Origin: Bacteroidales bacterium
Lineage (GTDB): Bacteria > Bacteroidota > Bacteroidia > Bacteroidales > UBA7960
Length of the DNA: 41,477 bases
Direction: 5' to 3'
Assembly (NCBI GenBank): GCA_003560165.1
Contig: PWJC01000160.1
Location: 1 to 41,477, forward strand
Of the stretch, positions 36,185-41,477 are shown piece by piece; the first letter of the stretch is position 1, and each line of letters starts with the position of its first letter. The notes under the pieces are model-generated. The model did not search any database, was not told the DNA's origin, and worked only from the letters and a program-made list of their open reading frames with translations. Both the position numbers and the translations under genes were made by a program.

Positions 36185-36237
36185 ATTCTTTTTTTTCTTA
36201 ATGGGAAATAACGGCCGGGGAATTTGGTTAGCCCGTG

Positions 36238-36657
36238 TTAGGGGTCGATCCGCAGGATCCGGTTGGGGAAGTCGATCACTGCCTTCATCCTGACCAGCAT
36301 ATCTCCCCCGAGCACCATATCGATGCGGGGAAGGTCGTACACGGCATAGGAATCGTTGATCGGTTTCATGTCGATCAGGATGATGTCCAGTTTCTCCAGT
36401 TCATACCCGCCCAGGCTCAGTTTTGACAGCCGGGTCACATAGGTCCTGATCTTGCCGGTACCCATGCCGGTAAAGAATTTGTTGACGCAGCGTATGTCGG
36501 GATTTCTGAAGTATTTCGATGCCCTGGACAGGTCCATGATGGTTTTCGAAGCCCCGGTATCAATGAGCACATTGGCTTTCAAGCCATTGATGCTGGCATG
36601 CATCAACAGGTGGAAGCCATCGCTGTTGATAGGGATCAGGTTCAGTGGAATAACCAT
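36238..36657 (-). CDS. Small retropepsin-like clan AA aspartic protease
   Basis: This 139-residue protein contains a single retropepsin-type active-site motif, VLIDTGASKTIMDL (about residues 30-43), and a later GGDML strand that fits the psi loop. One copy of the motif means an active enzyme would have to dimerise. There is no signal peptide or membrane helix, so it is predicted to be cytosolic. Bacterial members of this group are largely uncharacterised. It lies between the oxidoreductase operon terminator and secDF, about 100 bp from the latter. Confidence 0.85.
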   Translation of the reverse strand: MVIPLNLIPINSDGFHLLMHASINGLKANVLIDTGASKTIMDLSRASKYFRNPDIRCVNKFFTGMGTGKIRTYVTRLSKLSLGGYELEKLDIILIDMKPINDSYAVYDLPRIDMVLGGDMLVRMKAVIDFPNRILRIDP

Positions 36658-36680
36658 GGAACGAAGCTTGATAACGGATT

Positions 36681-36720
36681 AAAAAAGGGGCGCACAGTAC
36701 ATGAACCATACCGCAGCCCC
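36681..36720 (-). terminator. Rho-independent terminator of the 2-oxoacid:ferredoxin oxidoreductase operon
   Basis: On the minus strand GGGGC (36720-36716) pairs with GCCCC (36691-36687), with an inner CGGTA/TACTG stem, followed by six T (36686-36681). It lies 26 bases after the gamma-subunit stop. Confidence 0.78.
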
Positions 36721-36745
36721 ATCTTCCCTGTCTTAAAGGCGGGTA

Positions 36746-37300
36746 TCAGTCAACCTGATGCTGTGTTTTGATGATCTCCATGCCTCGGTGGATGGCTTCC
36801 TCGTTCAGGGGGATCAGGTGATGGTAACGCTCGGGCAACACCTTTTTCAGCCCCCTGATGACATTTTCCAGCTCCAGTATGGGCCTGACCTTCAACACAC
36901 CTCCGATCACGATCATATTAAACACCTTGGTGTTGTTCATCTTAACCGACTCATCGTAGGCGGCGATCGAACAGATATTGATGTCGGTGCGCCTGGGTTT
37001 GCGGGTCATCCCGTTCTCCTCATAAATGAGCAGACCCCCGGGTTTGACCGCATCTTCGAACTTGTCCATGGAGGGTTGGTTGAGCACAATGGCGGTGTCA
37101 AAGCGGGTCAGCACCGGAGAACTGATTTCGGTATCGCTGATAATGGCCGTGCAATTGGCCGTGCCACCTCGCATCTCGGGCCCGTACGAGGGCATCCAGC
37201 TCACCTCCTTGTCCTGCATGACCCCGCCGTAGCAGAGTATCTGGCCCATGGAAAGGACCCCCTGTCCGCCGAATCCGGCAATGATAATTTCTTCAGTCAT
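36746..37300 (-). CDS. 2-oxoacid:ferredoxin oxidoreductase, gamma subunit
   Basis: This 184-residue protein matches the gamma (PorC/KorC) domain: IIIAGFGGQGVLSMGQIL at the N-terminus, SYGPEMRGGTANC and RFDTAIVLNQPSMDKF. It is the last gene of a four-gene set in the order delta, alpha, beta, gamma. The enzyme oxidatively decarboxylates a 2-oxoacid to acyl-CoA with reduction of ferredoxin. It starts 14 bases after the beta gene and is followed by a terminator. Confidence 0.93.
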   Translation of the reverse strand: MTEEIIIAGFGGQGVLSMGQILCYGGVMQDKEVSWMPSYGPEMRGGTANCTAIISDTEISSPVLTRFDTAIVLNQPSMDKFEDAVKPGGLLIYEENGMTRKPRRTDINICSIAAYDESVKMNNTKVFNMIVIGGVLKVRPILELENVIRGLKKVLPERYHHLIPLNEEAIHRGMEIIKTQHQVD

Positions 37301-37314
37301 GGTATCGGGTGTTT

Positions 37315-38082
37315 TTATTTTTCAGGTACTTTAATATCTCCCAACGGATAGAAGGGGAACATATGCTCCTCCATCCACTTGTTCGACTCAACCGGAGTCA
37401 TCTTCCATCCCGATGGACAGTTGGACACGATCTCAACAAAGCAGGTTCCCTTGTTCAGCTTTTGATACTCCAGGGCTTTTTTAAGCGCTCTTTTGGCCTT
37501 TCTTGCATTGGCCGGGGTATGGACCGATTGACGGGTAACATAGTAAGTGCCTTCAAGTTGGGCTACCAGCTCGGTCATTTTCAGAGGGTTGCCCATTGTT
37601 CTCACGTCCCGCCCACGGGGCGATGTGGAGCTCTTCATCCCGGGAAGGGTGGTGGGGGCCATCTGCCCCCCGGTCATGCCATAGATCCCGTTGTTGATAA
37701 AGACCATCAGGATGTTTTCGCCGCGGTTACAGGCGTGGATGGTCTCGGCCGTCCCGATGGCTGCCAGGTCGCCATCGCCCTGGTAGGTGAACACATATTT
37801 TTCGGGCAACACCCGCTTGATACCAGTGGCCACGGCAGGTGCCCGGCCATGAGCCGCCTCCTGCATGTCTACGTCAAAATAGTAATAGGCCAATACCGAA
37901 CATCCTACCGGCGCCACCCCAATGGTGTAGCCCTGGATGCCAAGCTCATCGATTACATCGGCCAGCAGCCGGTGGGCCGTTCCATGACCACAACCCGGAC
38001 AATAGTGCAGGACCTTGTCGGTCATGACCTTTGTTTTTTCGTAAACCAGGTTTTCGGGGTTGATGATGTCTTTTTCTGCCAT
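37315..38082 (-). CDS. 2-oxoacid:ferredoxin oxidoreductase, beta (thiamine pyrophosphate) subunit
   Basis: This 255-residue protein binds TPP: HYCPGCGHGTAHRLL, then the GDG...N motif in YQGDGDLAAIGTAETIHA and FINNGIYGMTGGQ. The CPGCGH element is the usual beta-subunit signature. Start ATG 38082 has a Shine-Dalgarno GGAGG that lies within the last codons of the alpha gene, so translation is coupled. Substrate preference (2-oxoglutarate, branched-chain or pyruvate) cannot be fixed by eye. Confidence 0.94.
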   Translation of the reverse strand: MAEKDIINPENLVYEKTKVMTDKVLHYCPGCGHGTAHRLLADVIDELGIQGYTIGVAPVGCSVLAYYYFDVDMQEAAHGRAPAVATGIKRVLPEKYVFTYQGDGDLAAIGTAETIHACNRGENILMVFINNGIYGMTGGQMAPTTLPGMKSSTSPRGRDVRTMGNPLKMTELVAQLEGTYYVTRQSVHTPANARKAKRALKKALEYQKLNKGTCFVEIVSNCPSGWKMTPVESNKWMEEHMFPFYPLGDIKVPEK

Positions 38083-38084
38083 GA

Positions 38085-39152
38085 TTATCCTCCAATAAAT
38101 TGTTTTTCCAACGCATTCAATATTTCATCGGGGCTGGGGATCATGCCGCCGAAACGGCCGAAATGCCCCACTCCGGTCACACCGTTCACTGCCAGGCGGA
38201 CGTCTTCCACCATTTGCCCGGCATTCATTTCGACGGTGAGTATTCCCCTGACCTGACCGGCCAGGCGGTGCAGCTCTTCTGCCGGAAAGGGATAGAGGGT
38301 TTGCGGTCTCATCAATCCGACCCTGATGCCTTTGTTGCGGGCCATTTCCATGGCCTTACGGGTGATCCGGGCACAGGAACCAAAGGCAACGAACAGGTAT
38401 TCAGCGTCCTCACACTGATAGGTCTCGAAGCGGACCTCATTTTTTTCGACTTCGCGGTACTTGGCCTGCAATCTCAGGTTCACCTTCTCCTGTTCTTCCG
38501 ACTGCAGTTGCAGTGAAGTGACGATCACGCTGTCTTTGCCGGGTTTCTTACCAACAGTGGCCCATTCTTCAGCCTCTGCAATGCGGGGCTGTTGTTCGAA
38601 CAATTCGACCTTTTCCATCATTTGCCCGATAATACCGTCAGACAGTATCATTACCGGGTTGCGGTATTTGAAAGCCAGATCGAAGGCGAGCCGGACAAAG
38701 TCGACGCTTTCCTGCACGGTGGCCGGGGCCAGGACGATGAGCTTATAATCTCCGTGTCCGCCACCCTTGACAGCCTGAAAATAATCCGATTGCGAGGGCT
38801 GTATGGTGCCCAGGCCGGGGCCGGCACGCACCACGTTGACGATTACGCAGGGCAGTTCGGCTCCGGCCAGATAAGAGATGCCTTCCATTTTCAGGCTGAT
38901 ACCCGGACTCGAAGACGAGGTGATGGCACGTTTGCCGCAACCGGCTGCCCCATATACCATGTTGATGGCAGCCACTTCACTTTCGGCCTGAAGCACCTGC
39001 ATCCCGGTGCGATCGACCGGATTCTCCCGCATCAGGTATTCAATAACTTCCGACTGCGGGGTGATCGGATATCCAAAATAAGCATCGGCACCGGCACGAA
39101 TGGCCGCTTCCGCCAGGGCCTCATTGCCTTTCATTAATCGTAATTCCTTCAT
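38085..39152 (-). CDS. vorB: 2-oxoacid:ferredoxin oxidoreductase, alpha subunit (VorB/KorA type)
   Basis: This 355-residue alpha subunit starts KELRLMKGNEALAEAAIRAG, then YFGYPITPQSEV and EVAAINMVYGAAGCGKRAIT, the typical pyrimidine-binding domain, followed by RAGPGLGTIQPSQSDY. Proteins of this kind in Bacteroidota are usually annotated as 3-methyl-2-oxobutanoate dehydrogenase subunit VorB, but 2-oxoglutarate is also possible, so the symbol is tentative. It sits between the ferredoxin-like delta subunit (36 bp upstream) and the beta subunit (2 bp downstream). Confidence 0.9.
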   Translation of the reverse strand: MKELRLMKGNEALAEAAIRAGADAYFGYPITPQSEVIEYLMRENPVDRTGMQVLQAESEVAAINMVYGAAGCGKRAITSSSSPGISLKMEGISYLAGAELPCVIVNVVRAGPGLGTIQPSQSDYFQAVKGGGHGDYKLIVLAPATVQESVDFVRLAFDLAFKYRNPVMILSDGIIGQMMEKVELFEQQPRIAEAEEWATVGKKPGKDSVIVTSLQLQSEEQEKVNLRLQAKYREVEKNEVRFETYQCEDAEYLFVAFGSCARITRKAMEMARNKGIRVGLMRPQTLYPFPAEELHRLAGQVRGILTVEMNAGQMVEDVRLAVNGVTGVGHFGRFGGMIPSPDEILNALEKQFIGG

Positions 39153-39188
39153 GGGTTCTTGTTTTAAATCAGTCAGCAGACCTGCTAT

Positions 39189-39407
39189 TTACTTCTTTTC
39201 CCTGTATACCGTGATCACGGCATCCGGACAAACAATGGCGCAGTTGGCACAACCTATGCACTCGGCATTAACCTTGACCGCATAATGATAGCCTTTGCTG
39301 TTCACTTCATTGCTTAATGCCAGTACCTGATTCGGACAGGCCGAAAGGCAGACCTCACAGCCCTTGCATTTTTCTATTTCGATGACAACATCTCCTTTTC
39401 TTGCCAT
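39189..39407 (-). CDS. 2-oxoacid:ferredoxin oxidoreductase, delta (2x[4Fe-4S]) subunit
   Basis: This 72-residue ferredoxin-like protein has two complete cluster motifs, CKGCEVCLSACP and CIGCANCAIVCP. It is predicted to pass electrons from the TPP site to external ferredoxin. It is the first gene of the four-subunit operon. A possible -7 element (TAGTTTTG, 39485-39478) lies about 70 bases upstream. Confidence 0.93.
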   Translation of the reverse strand: MARKGDVVIEIEKCKGCEVCLSACPNQVLALSNEVNSKGYHYAVKVNAECIGCANCAIVCPDAVITVYREKK

Positions 39408-39724
39408 TGTCGTAATAATTTATGTGTGAAGTATCTGTTTTGTATTGAAAATTGACGCGCATTATGATGATATTGGACAAAACTATAATTTATTATTCAA
39501 AGAGAAAGTATAAAGTTGGAATAATTTTTGCCGATGCAAATTAAGTCATTTGATGTGACGCTTTCAGAAAATAAATCAGCCACATTCCGGCCCGTTCGCC
39601 CCTCATGGCAACAAACCTCATAATCCCTTAAAAACAGACAGTTGCACCCGAATTCACTACACAATCCCGGCTTGGGAAAATCAGCACCCCCGTTCTTTGC
39701 AAAATTGATTAGTTTTACACACCA
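39408..39724. other. Divergent intergenic region between the oxidoreductase operon and the SanA-like gene
   Basis: These 317 bases are AT-rich and hold no supported gene. On the minus strand TAGTTTTG (39485-39478) fits the TAnnTTTG -7 element for the oxidoreductase operon; no -33 element is clear. No convincing promoter was found for the plus-strand gene. The track ORF 39497..40363 on the minus strand is a shadow. Confidence 0.5.
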
Positions 39725-40402
39725 ATGGACAGAAAGTATACAGGCATTGCCAGATGGACAAAACGGGGCCTCCTTGCAGCAGAGGTCCTGGTCCTGCTGC
39801 CCATTGTGATCCTGCTGGTCACCAACCAGGTGATCCGCATTTCGGCCGATAGCCAGCTCTACGATGCGGTCGGCGATATTCCTTACAGCAAAGTGGGCCT
39901 GGTGCTGGGTACCTCCCACCGTGTGCGCAACGGCGGTCCCAACCCCTATTTTCATAACCGGATGGAGGCCGCGGCCACCCTCTACCACCATGGAAAGATA
40001 AGTTACCTGATCGCCAGCGGGGACAACCGCAGCATCTACTACAACGAGCCCGAGCAAATGCGGCAGGCCCTCATTAGGCTGGGGGTGCCCGACGAGGTCA
40101 TCTATCCCGATCAGGCCGGTTTGCGTACCCTCGATTCGGTGATCCGCGCCAAAGAAGTATTCGGGCAAACCAAACTCACCATCATTTCGCAACGCTTCCA
40201 CAACCAGCGGGCAGTTTACATCGCCAACCGTCACGGGATGGAGGTCTATGCCTTCAATGCCGAAGACGTACCGCCCGCCAAAACCGACAGGACAGTGGTC
40301 AGGGAATGGTTTGCCAAGGCCAATGTGTTTTGGGACCTGTTGACCAATAAACAACCGCTTCACCTGGGCGAAATCATACCCATCGGCGATCCCGCCAACT
40401 AA
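39725..40402 (+). CDS. SanA/YdcF-type DUF218 envelope protein
   Basis: This 225-residue protein has one N-terminal membrane helix (VLVLLPIVILLVTNQV, about 20-38) and a DUF218 domain facing the envelope. Typical motifs are GLVLGTSHRVRNGGPN, HNRMEAAATLYHHGKI, LIASGDNRS and IISQRFHNQRAVYIA. SanA in E. coli influences permeability to large antibiotics (vancomycin high-temperature exclusion), and the enzymatic role is not settled. It converges on the unknown secreted protein, 17 bases apart. Confidence 0.9.
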   Translation: MDRKYTGIARWTKRGLLAAEVLVLLPIVILLVTNQVIRISADSQLYDAVGDIPYSKVGLVLGTSHRVRNGGPNPYFHNRMEAAATLYHHGKISYLIASGDNRSIYYNEPEQMRQALIRLGVPDEVIYPDQAGLRTLDSVIRAKEVFGQTKLTIISQRFHNQRAVYIANRHGMEVYAFNAEDVPPAKTDRTVVREWFAKANVFWDLLTNKQPLHLGEIIPIGDPAN

Positions 40403-40419
40403 GGGGCCTTCCGGCTGCC

Positions 40420-41070
40420 TCAGTATGCGTAGTCGACCACCCGGCCCAGGTATTCTCCCCTGCTGATGATCCAGGTCACCTCGTACAAGCTGGGAATTCG
40501 TCCGTTGCGCATATAGATATAGATCCGCTCACCGTCGGCCGACATAAACGCCTTGCTGTGGCATTCGCGGGAGCCCAACAGGCTGGTCCTGAAACAGAAA
40601 TTGGGTTCGAAGATATCCCTGAATGCCCGGGTGGGCAGATCCACCCTTCGGTCGCCGTAATAGATACGCACGGCAACCACCTGCCGGCTGGGGACCTGGC
40701 CGTCGATGCCCCAGAAATGCCGGCCATTGATCTTGTATACATACCCCCTGTGCCCGAAATATTCGAAGCTGTGGCGCCCAGGCACAAAATGTGCGGTACC
40801 GATGTATACTTTCACCTGTTCGTGGGCCAGGGTGATGTTCGACTCTGTTTGGGCATATACCCCGAAGGGGGTCAGCTCTGTTTCGCCGTGAAGCCCGGCC
40901 AGGGATCCGGCAAAGCTGAAACTGCCGGCCTCCCTGCGAATCAGGCTGTCGCTGATGCTAAAAAAACTCTCGGCCGAACCCTTATAATCGGGCACCACGT
41001 ATTCGCCGCTCTGCCCGTAGAGCATACAAGGTACAAACACCAGGAAGCAATACAGAAGCATGTTTCGCAT
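40420..41070 (-). CDS. Unknown secreted protein
   Basis: I start at ATG 41070, giving 216 residues with a clear signal peptide (MRNMLLYCFLVFVPCMLYG, cleavage likely before QSG); the track start at 41097 is TTG. The mature part is rich in beta-strand-like segments, including GRHSFEYFGHRGYVYKINGR and VVAVRIYYGDRRVDLPTR, with an Arg/Tyr-rich middle. I recognise no domain, catalytic motif or metal site, and no lipobox. It is predicted to be periplasmic or surface-exposed. A good promoter match lies upstream. Confidence 0.75.
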   Translation of the reverse strand: MRNMLLYCFLVFVPCMLYGQSGEYVVPDYKGSAESFFSISDSLIRREAGSFSFAGSLAGLHGETELTPFGVYAQTESNITLAHEQVKVYIGTAHFVPGRHSFEYFGHRGYVYKINGRHFWGIDGQVPSRQVVAVRIYYGDRRVDLPTRAFRDIFEPNFCFRTSLLGSRECHSKAFMSADGERIYIYMRNGRIPSLYEVTWIISRGEYLGRVVDYAY

Positions 41071-41125
41071 AACACCGCGTTTGCAAGGGTTTCGCAATAA
41101 GGAAACGGAGCATCTGCCCGTGGCA

Positions 41126-41157
41126 TAAAATTAAGAAAAATACTTCTGCCGGGCAAA
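41126..41157 (-). promoter_or_regulatory. Predicted promoter of the unknown secreted protein gene
   Basis: On the minus strand TTTG (41157-41154), a 20-base spacer and TAATTTTA (41133-41126) match the Bacteroidota pattern with one mismatch, about 56 bases before ATG 41070. Confidence 0.5.
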
Positions 41158-41170
41158 TTTCGGAGGGAAG

Positions 41171-41390
41171 GAGGAAGGTAGTAAGTAGTAAGTAGTAAGT
41201 AGTAGGTAGGAAGAAGAAAGTTGAAAAGTTGAAGAGTTGAAAAGTTTAGAAGACGGAAGACGGAAGACAGAAGACAGAAGACGGAAGACAGAGGACAGAG
41301 GACGGAGGACAGAAAGACGATGGAACGACAGAACGAATGAACGAATGAACGAAAAAGTTTAAGAGTTGAAAAGTTGAAAAGTTTAAAAAC
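41171..41390. repeat. Dispersed low-complexity repeat, copy D (largest)
   Basis: Modules in order: about four GTAGTAA heptamers (41178-41205), GTTGAAAA-type octamers, nine purine heptamers of the AGAAGAC/GGAAGAC type (41248-41310), GACGATGGAACGAC, GAATGAAC octamers and again GTTGAAAA octamers. No gene is supported from 41098 to the window end. Confidence 0.87.
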
Positions 41391-41477
41391 TGAATAATAA
41401 ACACTTAAACCATTAAACTTTTAAACCTGTTTGGATTTTGCCGGGTTTTAACTGACGCACTGCCTTCGGACAGTGGA

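Noticed and set aside
41171-41390. Possible CRISPR array in the tandem repeats
   Set aside because: The units are 7-8 bases with no unique spacers, and no cas genes are present.

Overview
The window looks like a chromosomal segment of a Bacteroidota bacterium, probably Bacteroidales or Marinilabiliales-like. The reasons are a fused SecDF, an M56 peptidase ending in a TonB-type domain with the phylum-typical FPGGE motif, several free-standing regulator, CAP and WbqC proteins common in that phylum, and repeated matches to the Bacteroidota promoter pattern (TTG or TTTG, 19-23 bases, TAnnTTTG). Most genes are complete housekeeping or envelope genes. I see no tRNA, rRNA, CRISPR array, transposase, phage gene or replication origin.

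Layout. 1-5000: a GH3-family gene broken by one in-frame TAA, two tandem stand-alone LytTR DNA-binding proteins, a periplasmic tandem CACHE-like sensor and a CAP lipoprotein. 5000-12700: fused 2-oxoacid dehydrogenase E1, Nnr metabolite-repair enzyme, WbqC-like protein, a 7TM HD-domain (PgpH-like) phosphodiesterase and an SH3-NlpC/P60 peptidase. 12700-16050: the translation operon thrS-infC-rpmI-rplT, in which infC appears to start at ATA, closed by a strong terminator. 16050-20900: secreted YD-type repeat protein, NUDIX hydrolase, photolyase and an AspT-type transporter. 20900-24200: an apparent operon tlpA-like / blaI-like / blaR1-like, with a double dyad operator over its promoter. 24300-27700: flavin-binding protein, PAP2 phosphatase, obgE, adk, hpt. 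27900-31030: YfcE-type phosphoesterase, a three-part membrane-NTPase fusion (S-like, EcfT-like, THEP1-like) and a DUF4213/DUF364 protein. 31300-36660: M28 peptidase, secDF, retropepsin-like protease. 36750-39410: four-subunit 2-oxoacid:ferredoxin oxidoreductase. 39725-41070: SanA-like protein and an unknown secreted protein.

The most interesting signals are: (i) the single-polypeptide S/T/NTPase fusion beside a DUF364 protein, which could be an undescribed uptake system; (ii) the pair of AACTA-N6-TAGTT dyads 20 bp apart covering a canonical promoter of the tlpA-blaI-blaR unit, whose anti-repressor carries a TonB-type domain in place of a penicillin sensor; (iii) a family of four dispersed intergenic heptanucleotide repeats, one of which overlaps the obgE stop codon; (iv) the GH3 nonsense codon followed by an intact coding tail; and (v) the ATA start of infC.

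All functional calls come from reading motifs in the supplied translations. No database search was run. Several start codons were moved from the ORF track because the track uses TTG or GTG starts upstream of likelier ones.
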